This document shows positions 1-6,747 of a stretch of DNA of 7,975 nucleotides, one piece after another; within the stretch, counting starts at the first letter, position 1, and each line of letters starts with the position of its first letter. The translations under genes were made by a program, and so were the position numbers. The stretch is taken from positions 1 to 7,975 of the forward strand of contig SKWP01000183.1 in NCBI GenBank assembly GCA_007128865.1. Direction: 5' to 3'. Below the pieces are notes generated by a model, which had not been told where the DNA came from, did no database searches, and worked only from the letters and a program-made list of their open reading frames with translations. The stretch comes from Paracoccaceae bacterium (GTDB taxonomy: Bacteria > Pseudomonadota > Alphaproteobacteria > Rhodobacterales > Rhodobacteraceae).

Positions 1-1
1 G

Positions 2-685
<684 letters not shown>

Positions 686-719
686 TCGCCGGCAAGGCGA
701 CCGGCCGGAACAACCGGAT

Positions 720-746
720 GGGCCACCCCGGCGGGGTGGCCCTTTT
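720..746 (+). terminator. Rho-independent terminator of tuf
   Basis: A perfect 10-bp GC-rich stem (GGGCCACCCC at 720-729 with GGGGTGGCCC at 733-742) closes a 3-nt loop and is followed directly by TTTT (743-746). It lies 34 bp after the tuf stop codon, so it should end the tuf transcript and insulate the downstream dehydrogenase gene. Confidence 0.9.
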
Positions 747-840
747 GCGTTTCTGCAGCACGCAACGGTGCAACCCGTGAAGCCGCCGGAAGTTCTTGCA
801 CCATTGACCGCCAGGGTATCCGCCATGCAGCGCCCACCCG

Positions 841-1014
841 GCGGTCGGGCACGGTCCGGCGCGGGTGCTGCGGATGCGCTTTGATCCCGCCACGGTCGAC
901 CGGCTGCGGGCGCTGGGCTGGTGGACCTGCCCCATCGCCCGGATCCTGCGCCACGAGGCGGCGATCTGCGGCGCCGACCTGCCCGCACTGCAGCACGCCG
1001 CACAGACGCCCTGA
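841..1014 (+). pseudogene. C-terminal remnant of a hexapeptide-repeat (CatB/Vat-like) acyltransferase
   Basis: This frame is open from 808, after a TGA at 805-807, to the TGA at 1012-1014. It reads ...AVGHGPARVLRMRFDPATVDRL, then RALGWWTCPIARILRHEA and AICGADLPALQ. That resembles the C-terminal tail of xenobiotic/antibiotic O-acetyltransferases of the left-handed beta-helix (LbH) family: a 'GNPARVI' turn closing the last coil, a charged 'RF' segment, then a helix with a paired-Trp 'WW-W-I-I' pattern. Only about 58 tail residues exist. I find no hexapeptide-repeat coding upstream in any forward frame between the tuf terminator and here, so the catalytic domain is gone. The family assignment comes from remembered family wording, not a search. 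Alternatively, a short unrelated peptide could start at the ATG at 874 (46 aa), but no clear ribosome-binding site supports that. Confidence 0.55.
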
Positions 1015-1029
1015 GGCCGGTACAGGCCC

Positions 1030-1059
1030 TTGCACCCCGGGGCCGGCGGGGCCTATGGT
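1030..1059 (+). promoter_or_regulatory. Putative sigma-70 promoter for the 3-hydroxybutyryl-CoA dehydrogenase gene
   Basis: TTGCAC (1030-1035) and TATGGT (1054-1059) are separated by an 18-bp, very GC-rich spacer. A start near 1066 would leave a leader of about 23 nt before the ATG at 1089. It fits the need for a promoter after the tuf terminator, but it is a pattern match only. Confidence 0.45.
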
Positions 1060-1088
1060 GCCCGCGGCAACTGCAGGATGGAAAAGGC

Positions 1089-1964
1089 ATGGAAATCGAG
1101 ACAGTCGGCGTCGTCGGTGCAGGGCAGATGGGCTCCGGTATCGCCCATGTGATGGCGCTGGCCGGCTATCGGGTGCTGCTCAACGACATTTCCGAGGCCC
1201 AGCTTTCAAAGGCGAAGGGCCTGATCGACCGCAATATCGGCCGCCAGGTCTCGCGCGGGAAGGTTTCGGAAGACGATCACAAGGCGGCGCTGGCGCGCAT
1301 CACCGCCACCACCCGGCTGGCCGATCTGGGCAGCGCCGACCTGATCATCGAATCCGCCACCGAACGCGAAACCGTCAAGCAGGCGATCTTCGAGGATCTG
1401 CTGCCGCATCTGCAGCCGCACACCATCCTGACCTCGAACACCTCGTCGATCTCGATCACCCGGCTGGCCAGCCGCACCGACCGGCCCGAACGCTTCATGG
1501 GTTTTCACTTCATGAACCCGGTCCCGGTGATGGAGCTGGTGGAGCTGATCCGCGGTATCGCCACCGACGACGCGACCTTCCAGGCCTGCCGCAAGGTGGT
1601 CGAAAGGCTGGGCAAGACCCCGGCCATGGCCGAGGATTTCCCGGCTTTCATCGTCAACCGCATCCTGATCCCGATGATCAACGAGGCGGTCTATACGCTT
1701 TACGAAGGGGTGGGTTCGGTCCAGTCCATCGACCGGTCGCTGAAGCTGGGCGCCAATCACCCGATGGGGCCGCTGGAACTGGCGGATTTCATCGGGCTCG
1801 ACACCTGCCTTGCGATCATGAACGTACTGCACGACGGGCTTGCCGACACCAAGTACCGCCCTTGCCCGCTGCTGGTGAAATATGTCGAGGCCGGCTGGCT
1901 TGGCCGCAAGACGCAGCGCGGATTCTACGACTATCGCGGCGACACGCCGGTGCCGACACGCTGA
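1089..1964 (+). CDS. hbdA: 3-hydroxybutyryl-CoA dehydrogenase (3-hydroxyacyl-CoA dehydrogenase family)
   Basis: This soluble enzyme interconverts (S)-3-hydroxybutyryl-CoA and acetoacetyl-CoA with NAD(P). It serves short-chain beta-oxidation, butyrate or acetoacetyl-CoA metabolism. The 291-aa product has the usual length of the single-function family. The N-terminal Rossmann fold carries GAGQMGSG (10-17). NTSS (117-120), HFMNP with the likely catalytic His140, and a partner Glu152 follow, as does Asn190 in FIVNRI. The 21-, 12- and 50-residue spacings around the His match those known for human HADH. The C-terminal helical domain holds NHPMGPLELADFIGLD and ends in GRKTQRGFYDY. The ATG at 1089 is chosen because the Rossmann strand begins within five residues and AGGA lies at 1075-1078. 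The frame stays open upstream, but those codons look unlike this family and overlap the remnant and the promoter. The gene converges on ptsH with only 5 bp between stops. In relatives this gene often follows etfBA, which is not the case here. Confidence 0.95.
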   Translation: MEIETVGVVGAGQMGSGIAHVMALAGYRVLLNDISEAQLSKAKGLIDRNIGRQVSRGKVSEDDHKAALARITATTRLADLGSADLIIESATERETVKQAIFEDLLPHLQPHTILTSNTSSISITRLASRTDRPERFMGFHFMNPVPVMELVELIRGIATDDATFQACRKVVERLGKTPAMAEDFPAFIVNRILIPMINEAVYTLYEGVGSVQSIDRSLKLGANHPMGPLELADFIGLDTCLAIMNVLHDGLADTKYRPCPLLVKYVEAGWLGRKTQRGFYDYRGDTPVPTR

Positions 1965-1969
1965 GCCGG

Positions 1970-2239
1970 TTAGGCGGCCTCTCCGAACAGGCCGCTGACC
2001 AGTCGGTCGAGCGCTTCGGCCAGCGCCTCGGCGTCCGGGCCCGAGACATGGATGGTGATCTCGGTGCCACGATAGGCGCCCAGCATCAGCAGGCCCATGA
2101 TGGAATCGCCGGGCACCCGCATGCCGTCGCGTTCCACCTCGCAGGTGGCGTCATGGTCTTCGACGACCTCGGCAAAACGGGCCGAGGCACGGGCGTGCAG
2201 CCCCTTCTCGTTGTCGATGCGCAGGGTGCGGGTGATCAT
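1970..2239 (-). CDS. ptsH: Phosphocarrier protein HPr
   Basis: HPr is the small cytoplasmic phosphocarrier that takes phosphate from PTS enzyme I at a histidine and passes it to EIIA proteins. The 89-aa product has the family length. GLHARASARF places the phosphoacceptor at His15, and GDSIMGLLML places Ser46, the residue phosphorylated by HPr kinase. Both are intact, which fits the hprK gene two genes upstream in the same operon. The ATG is fixed by an ATGA overlap (2236-2239) with the stop of the EIIA gene, suggesting translational coupling. It is the last gene of the six-gene operon and ends 5 bp from the convergent dehydrogenase stop. With no sugar-transporting EII genes nearby, a regulatory role is more likely than sugar uptake (inference). 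Confidence 0.96.
   Translation of the reverse strand: MITRTLRIDNEKGLHARASARFAEVVEDHDATCEVERDGMRVPGDSIMGLLMLGAYRGTEITIHVSGPDAEALAEALDRLVSGLFGEAA
1974..1995. other. Inverted repeat at the convergent gene junction
   Basis: GCGGCCT (1974-1980) and AGGCCGC (1989-1995) can form a 7-bp stem with an 8-nt loop. It lies in the last codons of ptsH and just after the convergent dehydrogenase stop. No T-run follows on either strand, so it is not a standard intrinsic terminator. It may only weakly protect or separate the two converging transcripts. Confidence 0.3.
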
Positions 2240-2649
2240 TCGCGCCGCTTCAGTTCGGCCACGTCGACGCAATCGATGTACTTTCGTCCCGCCTGGAGGC
2301 CGGCCGCAACCGCATCGGCCACCGGAAGATGCCGCGACTTGGCAAGCTTGATCAGCATCGGCAGGTTGGCACCGTATAGTATCCGCCGGTCGGGGCCGAA
2401 ACAGGCGCGCAGCGCAAGGTTCGAAGGCGATCCGCCGAACATGTCGGTCACGATCACCACGCCATGGCCTTCGTCCACCGCATCGGCAACCGCGCAGATT
2501 TCGGCCTGTTTCGCGGCGCGGTCGTCCCCTTCGCCGATGGTGATCGATCGCATCCCCGGCTGGGCGCCCACCACATGCTCGACAGCGGCGAGGTATTCCC
2601 TGGCCAATCCGCCATGGGCCACGATGACAATGCCGATCAAACCTGTCAT
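2236..2649 (-). CDS. manX: PTS EIIA component, mannose/fructose (EIIA-Man) family
   Basis: EIIA-Man-fold proteins accept phosphate from HPr on a histidine. Stand-alone copies in alphaproteobacteria act as regulators rather than in transport. The 137-aa product starts with the beta-strand GIVIVAHGG, where His12 is the likely phosphorylation site (His10 in E. coli EIIAB-Man). It also has VTDMFGGSPSNLA (67-79), which shapes the active site, and GANLPMLIKL (93-102). The length fits an isolated EIIA domain with no fused IIB. The start lies 5 bp after the rapZ stop, and its TGA overlaps the ptsH ATG. No EIIB, EIIC or EIID genes lie in the window, consistent with a phosphorelay endpoint. The symbol is borrowed from common usage for this position. 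EIIA identity is secure, but the physiological role is not. Confidence 0.93.
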   Translation of the reverse strand: MTGLIGIVIVAHGGLAREYLAAVEHVVGAQPGMRSITIGEGDDRAAKQAEICAVADAVDEGHGVVIVTDMFGGSPSNLALRACFGPDRRILYGANLPMLIKLAKSRHLPVADAVAAGLQAGRKYIDCVDVAELKRRE

Positions 2650-2654
2650 TCCGT

Positions 2655-3602
2655 TCAGCCGTAGGGGGCCCGTTCGACCCGCTGCTCGAGTTCCCTGTGG
2701 CGCTTAGACACCTGCCAACCGTCGGCTGCAAGGGTCTCGGCCAGCATTTCCGTCACGCAAACGCTGCGATGCTGCCCTCCGGTGCAGCCGAGCGCGATTC
2801 CGAAGTGGCTTTTGCCCTCTTCGGCATGTGCGGGCAGCAGCAGGGCCACAAGGGCCGCGAGCCGCTCGAAAAAGGCGTTGAATCGTGGATCGTTGCGCAC
2901 ATAGGCTGCAACGTCGGGGTCGCGCCCGTCCTTGTGGCGCAGCCGTTCCTGCCAGTAGGGGTTGTTCAGGAAACGGCAGTCCAGCACCACATCGGCACCG
3001 CGCGGGATGCCGCGCCGATAGGAAAAGGACTGTATGGTGACGGCCAGCCGCGCCGCATCGGGCGGGGCGAACTGGCTGGTCATTTCCGCCCGCAGGTCGT
3101 GCGGCGACATCTCGGATGTATCGATCAGCACATCGGCGCGGGCGCGCACGGCGGCAAGCAGATCGGTTTCGCGGGCGATGCCGGCGCGCGGGTCTTCGGC
3201 CGGGGCGGCGGGATGGCGACGGCGGGTTTCGGAATAGCGCCGCAGCAGGGCGTCCGGTGACGCCTCCAGAAACAGCAGTTCGAGGGCGATCCGCGGATCG
3301 GCGGCAAGATCGGTCAGAAGATCGCCCAGCGCTGCGGCAGAAAACCCCCGCGTGCGGGTGTCGATGCCCAGCACCAGCGGCCGCGGCAGCGGGGGCCCCT
3401 CGAACAGCCGCGGGATCAGCGAAAGCGGCATGCCGTCGATGACCTCGAAACCAAGATCGGCCAGCGCATTGATGGCCGTCGTGCGGCCGGCACCGGACAG
3501 GCCGGTTACCATCACCAGCCGCTGCGCCGGTTCCGGATCGCGGCCGGCTGCGGCCGCGGTATCCGAAGCGGCGGCAGACGCGACGGCGCCAGGCGAGATC
3601 AT
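2655..3602 (-). CDS. rapZ: RapZ family P-loop nucleotide-binding protein (RNase adapter family)
   Basis: RapZ (formerly YvcJ/YhbJ) binds nucleotides. In E. coli it senses glucosamine-6-phosphate and guides RNase E to the sRNA GlmZ. What it does in alphaproteobacteria is unclear. The 315-aa product has an N-terminal P-loop domain with GLSGAGRT (34-41), FEVIDGMPLSLIPRL, GIDTRTR (79-85), and YSETRRRHP (123-131). The conserved C-terminal domain carries SFSYRRGIPRGADVVLDCRFL (from 192), NPYW, and GCTGGQHRSV (272-281). Two oddities are visible. The usual Walker A lysine is Arg40. An Ala-rich, probably disordered stretch of about 27 residues precedes the first beta-strand. The start at 3602 is supported by an ATGA overlap with the hprK stop. 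An alternative start at Met31 would begin inside the first strand and is unlikely. The hprK-rapZ-PTS linkage is widespread and suggests a tie to PTS or cell-wall amino-sugar signalling. Confidence 0.95.
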   Translation of the reverse strand: MISPGAVASAAASDTAAAAGRDPEPAQRLVMVTGLSGAGRTTAINALADLGFEVIDGMPLSLIPRLFEGPPLPRPLVLGIDTRTRGFSAAALGDLLTDLAADPRIALELLFLEASPDALLRRYSETRRRHPAAPAEDPRAGIARETDLLAAVRARADVLIDTSEMSPHDLRAEMTSQFAPPDAARLAVTIQSFSYRRGIPRGADVVLDCRFLNNPYWQERLRHKDGRDPDVAAYVRNDPRFNAFFERLAALVALLLPAHAEEGKSHFGIALGCTGGQHRSVCVTEMLAETLAADGWQVSKRHRELEQRVERAPYG

Positions 3603-4093
3603 GGCGAAGCTCCAGTGCTGACCTGACGTAGGTATGGCAGAAGTGCCGCGGGAAAAGCCCGGCTCTCCACGGCGTGAAGCAGTGGCAGGCTCACCCCGAG
3701 AATGTCGATGCTGCGTTCGGGCGGGAGCCTTTCTGTCTCGCGCTTGCCAAGGTCAACGGCAAGATACAGCCGCGCGGAGGGCAGCGCCTCGACACGCATG
3801 ATCCCGATGCCGCGCGCCTCGATCAGACCGTGCAGCACGGCCGGCGCGCTGGCCACCAGCCCGCCGCCGGGCATGGGTGCGACAAGCGTACGGTCGTCGG
3901 CCACAAGGCGGGCACCCAGCGCCATCAGTTCCAGCGCCAGTTCGGATTTGCCGGACCCTGTCGGCCCGAACAGCATCACTCCCGCTGCCGGCGCCCCGCC
4001 AGACCCCGGCAGGGCCACGGTCGATGCATGCAGGTCAAGCGATCCGTCCGGCCTGACCGTGTGTTGCGGCAGCTGGCTGTCGGGCGCCGGCAT
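3599..4093 (-). CDS. hprK: HPr kinase/phosphorylase, short alphaproteobacterial form
   Basis: HprK phosphorylates HPr on Ser46 with ATP and can reverse the reaction. The 164-aa product covers only the catalytic domain: LHASTVAL with likely active-site His22, Walker A GPTGSGKS (43-50), LVADDRTL with Asp66-Asp67, and the family signature LIEARGIGIMRV (90-101). Firmicute and gamma/betaproteobacterial HprK are about 310 aa with an extra N-terminal domain. The short form is normal in alphaproteobacteria, so this is not a truncation. Its probable substrate, HPr with intact Ser46, is encoded three genes downstream. The start is 6 bp after the chvG stop and the TGA overlaps the rapZ ATG, so it should be co-transcribed with chvIG. 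The first 20 residues are poorly conserved, and the start could be slightly internal. Confidence 0.93.
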   Translation of the reverse strand: MPAPDSQLPQHTVRPDGSLDLHASTVALPGSGGAPAAGVMLFGPTGSGKSELALELMALGARLVADDRTLVAPMPGGGLVASAPAVLHGLIEARGIGIMRVEALPSARLYLAVDLGKRETERLPPERSIDILGVSLPLLHAVESRAFPAALLPYLRQVSTGASP

Positions 4094-4099
4094 GGCCGT

Positions 4100-5812
4100 T
4101 CAGACCGGCAGGCCGACGACGAACCGCGCACCCAGCGGTGGCGAATTCGGGTCGGCGTCGGGCCTGCGAATGTTCTCGGCCCAGATTACCCCGCCATGGG
4201 CTTCCACGATCTGCTTGGAAATGGCCAGCCCCAGCCCCGAATGATTGCCGAACTGGTTGACCGGCCGTTCGGAATAGAAGCGCTTGAAAACCTTGGTCAG
4301 CGCCTGGTCGGGGATGCCGGGGCCGGTATCCTCGACCACCACCAGCACCCGGTTTTCGCGCGAACGGGCCCAGACCCGGACTGCATCACCCTTTTCGCAG
4401 AAGGAAACGGCGTTGGTGATCAGGTTGACGAACACCTGGGCCAGCCGCCCCTCCAGCCCCTGGATGCGCAATGGCTCGGGGGGCAGGTCGATGATGAAAT
4501 CCACGCCCTTTTCCTCGGCCTCGCGCCCCAGGTGTTCGGCCAGGTTGCGCAGCATCTTCAGCAGGTCGAAGGCTTCTTCCTGTTCCTTGACCAGTTCGCT
4601 GTCGAGCCGCGAGGCGTTGGAAATGTCCGAAACCAGCCGGTCAAGGCGGCGGACGTCATGGTCGATCACATCAAGCAAGGTCTGGCGCTGATCCTCGCGT
4701 TTGGCAACGCGCAGCGTTCCCACCGCCGAACGCAGCGAGGCGAGCGGATTCTTGATCTCATGGGCGACATCGGCGGCGAACTGTTCGTTGGATTCGAGCC
4801 GGTCATAAAGCGCGGCAACCATGCCCCGCAGTGCCACCGAAAGCCGCCCGATCTCGTCGGGGCGGGCGGCAAGATCGGGTATGCGGACCCGAGCGGCGCC
4901 TGACCTCCGGGCGTTCCGGTCGCGCCCGATCTCGGCTGCCGCGGCAAGATCGGCCAGCGGATTGGCGATGGTGGACGCCAGCACCAGGCTGAGACCAATC
5001 GACACCAGCAACGCAATCAGGAACATCTGCAAGAGCTGTTCACGCTCGTTGCGAACCAGCGCGTCAATCTCGCCGGCTGCCGACGACAGCGCCACCGCCC
5101 CCTGGATCGTGCCGTTGCCGATGATCGGCACGACCACCGAAACGATGGTTTCGCCCTGCAGCGTGCGCCAGTTCAGCACCCGGCTTGCCCCGCCCAGCGC
5201 ATCGGCCAGCATGTCGCGGGCAACCGCCTCGATGCGGCCGGGGTCTTCCAGCCCTGCTGAACTGCCGAAAAGCCTTTCGAAACCGTTCCAGATGCGGTTC
5301 AGAAAATCGGTGATGACCGTGCTGCGCGGTGCCGCCACAGAGCCAAAGGGCCGTTCGCCGCGAACGACATGCCCAAGCTCGCCGCGGCTGTTGAAGACAT
5401 GCAGCATCATCCCGTCGCGCAACGGCAGCCGTTCGATGACGGTTGCAGGGTCGGCGACGGGCAATGCCGAAGCATCGCCGTCGCGCCGTACCGGTACCGC
5501 GAGCAACTGCGCGACCAGCTCGGCCTCGATCGTCAGCGCCGCCTCGCGCTGGGCCACGAGGCTGTCGCGAAACGGGTTGAGATAGAGGACGCCGGCGACC
5601 AGCACCACCAGCGCAAGCAGATTGAAGAAGATGATCTTGCGCGCCAGAGGCGACCGGTTGAGCGAAATCCAGCCGCGCTTTTCGCGGCGGGCACGCAATT
5701 CGTTCTCGCCGCCGGAATCCGGGCGCACCCAGTCCTCGCCCAGAACCACCTCGGCCTGACGGCGCCTTGGCGGTTCGGACGGACGCATCTGTGCCTCCGC
5801 GGTAAGCGTCAT
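4100..5812 (-). CDS. chvG: ChvG/ExoS-type membrane sensor histidine kinase
   Basis: This is the sensor of the ChvG-ChvI two-component system, which in rhizobia, Agrobacterium and Brucella answers acid or envelope stress and controls surface polysaccharide and host-interaction genes. The 570-aa protein has a cytosolic N-terminal arm (1-57) and a first membrane segment (about 59-78, [17 protein letters not shown]). A periplasmic sensing region follows (about 79-258), then a second membrane segment (about 262-282) and a HAMP linker. The H-box [19 protein letters not shown] carries phosphoacceptor His351. The ATPase domain has the N-box NLITNAVSF (463-471), G1 EDTGPGIP (494-501), and GLGLAIS (526-532). 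The start at 5812 overlaps the chvI stop as ATGA. A second ATG eight codons in is possible. All catalytic motifs are intact. In rhizobia the periplasmic protein ExoR restrains this kinase, but no exoR is in the window. Confidence 0.96.
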   Translation of the reverse strand: MTLTAEAQMRPSEPPRRRQAEVVLGEDWVRPDSGGENELRARREKRGWISLNRSPLARKIIFFNLLALVVLVAGVLYLNPFRDSLVAQREAALTIEAELVAQLLAVPVRRDGDASALPVADPATVIERLPLRDGMMLHVFNSRGELGHVVRGERPFGSVAAPRSTVITDFLNRIWNGFERLFGSSAGLEDPGRIEAVARDMLADALGGASRVLNWRTLQGETIVSVVVPIIGNGTIQGAVALSSAAGEIDALVRNEREQLLQMFLIALLVSIGLSLVLASTIANPLADLAAAAEIGRDRNARRSGAARVRIPDLAARPDEIGRLSVALRGMVAALYDRLESNEQFAADVAHEIKNPLASLRSAVGTLRVAKREDQRQTLLDVIDHDVRRLDRLVSDISNASRLDSELVKEQEEAFDLLKMLRNLAEHLGREAEEKGVDFIIDLPPEPLRIQGLEGRLAQVFVNLITNAVSFCEKGDAVRVWARSRENRVLVVVEDTGPGIPDQALTKVFKRFYSERPVNQFGNHSGLGLAISKQIVEAHGGVIWAENIRRPDADPNSPPLGARFVVGLPV

Positions 5813-6513
5813 TCTTCGTTATAGCGGTAGCCGATCCCGTACAGGGTCTCGATGGCCGAAAATTCCGGATCCGCGACACGAAGCTTCTTGCGCAGTCGCT
5901 TGATGTGGCTGTCTATGGTGCGGTCATCCACATAGACCTGATCGTCATAGGCCACATCCATCAACTGGTCGCGGCTTTTCACGAAGCCGGGGCGCTGAGC
6001 GAGGGCCTGGAGCAGCAGGAATTCGGTAACGGTCAGCGAAACATCGGCGCCCTTCCACGTCACCGCGTGGCGCAGCGGATCCATTGTCAGGCTGCCCCGC
6101 ACCATGACCTTGGATTCTTCCAATGGCCCGCCGGCATCACCGGCAACCAGCGCCTCCTGCCGACGCAAAAGCGCGCGGATCCGTTCCACCAGCAGCCGTT
6201 GCGAGAACGGTTTCTTGACGTAATCGTCAGCGCCCATGCGCAGGCCCAGAACCTCGTCGATCTCGTCGTCCTTCGAGGTCAGGAAGATCACCGGCATCGA
6301 CGTCTTCTGGCGCAGCCGCTGCAGCAGGTCCATGCCATCCATGCGCGGCATCTTGATATCCAGCACCGCCATGTCCGGCATGCGCTTGTTGAACGCATCC
6401 AGCGCTGTCTGGCCATCGTTGTAGGTGTCGACCTCGAAACCTTCGGCCTCCAGCGTCATGGCTACGGAAGTAAGAATGTTTCGATCGTCGTCAACAAGAG
6501 CGATACGTGACAT
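5809..6513 (-). CDS. chvI: ChvI-type OmpR-family response regulator
   Basis: This is the cognate DNA-binding regulator of ChvG. The 234-aa product has an N-terminal receiver domain with Asp8-Asp9-Asp10, phosphoacceptor Asp52 in [11 protein letters not shown], Thr79 in FLTS, and Lys101 in YVKKPF. A C-terminal winged-helix domain follows. Its recognition helix is around [16 protein letters not shown] (197-212) and its wing ends in [12 protein letters not shown]. The ATG at 6513 is chosen because the receiver fold begins at once ([10 protein letters not shown]) and GAGGA lies 8 nt upstream. The frame is open for 24 more codons to 6585, but that stretch is unlike the family. It is the first gene of the six-gene operon and diverges from pckA across 324 bp. 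Autoregulation is reported for this family, but I did not identify a ChvI box with confidence. Confidence 0.97.
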   Translation of the reverse strand: MSRIALVDDDRNILTSVAMTLEAEGFEVDTYNDGQTALDAFNKRMPDMAVLDIKMPRMDGMDLLQRLRQKTSMPVIFLTSKDDEIDEVLGLRMGADDYVKKPFSQRLLVERIRALLRRQEALVAGDAGGPLEESKVMVRGSLTMDPLRHAVTWKGADVSLTVTEFLLLQALAQRPGFVKSRDQLMDVAYDDQVYVDDRTIDSHIKRLRKKLRVADPEFSAIETLYGIGYRYNEE

Positions 6514-6521
6514 GGTGCCTG

Positions 6522-6526
6522 TCCTC
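6522..6526 (-). promoter_or_regulatory. Ribosome-binding site of chvI
   Basis: On the - strand this reads GAGGA, 8 nt before the ATG at 6513. It decides the chvI start in favour of 6513 over the longer open frame beginning at 6585. Confidence 0.7.
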
Positions 6527-6580
6527 ACAAGATGAATGCTGCCCGATTTTTGCCGCATTGTCCCGGTTTTCCAGCGCGGA

Positions 6581-6598
6581 ATCAATAAAATACTGTAA
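6581..6598 (-). promoter_or_regulatory. AT-rich patch, possible chvI promoter region
   Basis: A run of about 18 bases is almost free of G and C in an otherwise GC-rich neighbourhood. On the - strand it reads GTTACAGTATTTTATTGAT and ends about 67 nt before the chvI ATG. It can supply a -10 element, but no well-spaced, consensus-like -35 could be matched. It may depend on an activator such as ChvI itself (inference). Confidence 0.3.
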
Positions 6599-6674
6599 CG
6601 ATGCCCATGCGATTCGTCCGTTTTCGGTCAACCTGTGCCAATATCGCAGCCGCCTGCCTGTCCGGCGCTCATGG

Positions 6675-6704
6675 TTGCGCTAACTTGCCGCTGATTGCGC
6701 TAAC
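6675..6704 (+). repeat. Two direct copies of TTGCGCTAAC, candidate operator upstream of pckA
   Basis: TTGCGCTAAC occurs at 6675-6684 and again at 6695-6704, exactly 20 bp apart (about two helical turns), so both copies face the same side of the DNA. Each extends to an imperfect palindrome of the form G-N-TTGC-GCTAAC, with the central GC|GC symmetry typical of LacI-family operators. The pair lies about 40-70 bp upstream of the possible pckA -10, where an activator would sit. The sites are seen in the sequence. The regulator is inferred: a CceR-like LacI-family protein, known to control central carbon metabolism in Rhodobacter, is my leading guess. Confidence 0.55.
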
Positions 6705-6718
6705 GCCGGCAGCCGTGC

Positions 6719-6747
6719 TGTTCCCTTCCGTTTTCAGCATGTTATAG
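6719..6747 (+). promoter_or_regulatory. Possible pckA promoter
   Basis: TTATAG (6742-6747) is a fair -10 element. The hexamer 17 bp upstream (TGTTCC, 6719-6724) is a poor -35, which would suit a promoter needing an activator bound at the repeats just upstream. The leader would be about 85 nt. This is a weak pattern match. Confidence 0.3.

Larger units (their letters stand above)
686..1088 (+). other. Gap between tuf and the dehydrogenase gene
   Basis: These 403 bp hold the tuf terminator (720-746), the acyltransferase-like tail (841-1014), and the candidate promoter (1030-1059). Between 747 and 840 I see no gene, tRNA or repeat. The reverse strand has a long open frame here that also runs antisense into tuf. 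It shows no recognisable protein and is treated as a by-product of high GC content. Confidence 0.7.

Noticed and set aside
796..822. Possible promoter TTGCAC ... TATCCG after the tuf terminator
   Set aside because: The spacing is only 15 bp, the -10 is poor, and no intact gene follows that would need it.
921..1088. Extending the dehydrogenase N-terminus by 56 codons to an ATG at 921
   Set aside because: The added codons read Arg-rich, low-complexity protein unlike the family. They cover the acyltransferase remnant and promoter, and the Rossmann strand begins right after the ATG at 1089.
881..2707. 608-codon open frame on the + strand
   Set aside because: It runs through the dehydrogenase gene out of frame and antisense to ptsH, the EIIA gene and the end of rapZ. 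Its Arg/Ala/Pro/Gly-rich translation matches nothing and is a high-GC shadow.
3674..4903. 409-codon open frame on the + strand
   Set aside because: It is antisense to hprK and chvG, both of which have full sets of family motifs. No recognisable fold was seen in the frame.
6514..6585. Longer chvI start at 6585
   Set aside because: The extra 24 residues precede a perfect receiver-domain beginning, and a strong GAGGA lies 8 nt before the ATG at 6513.
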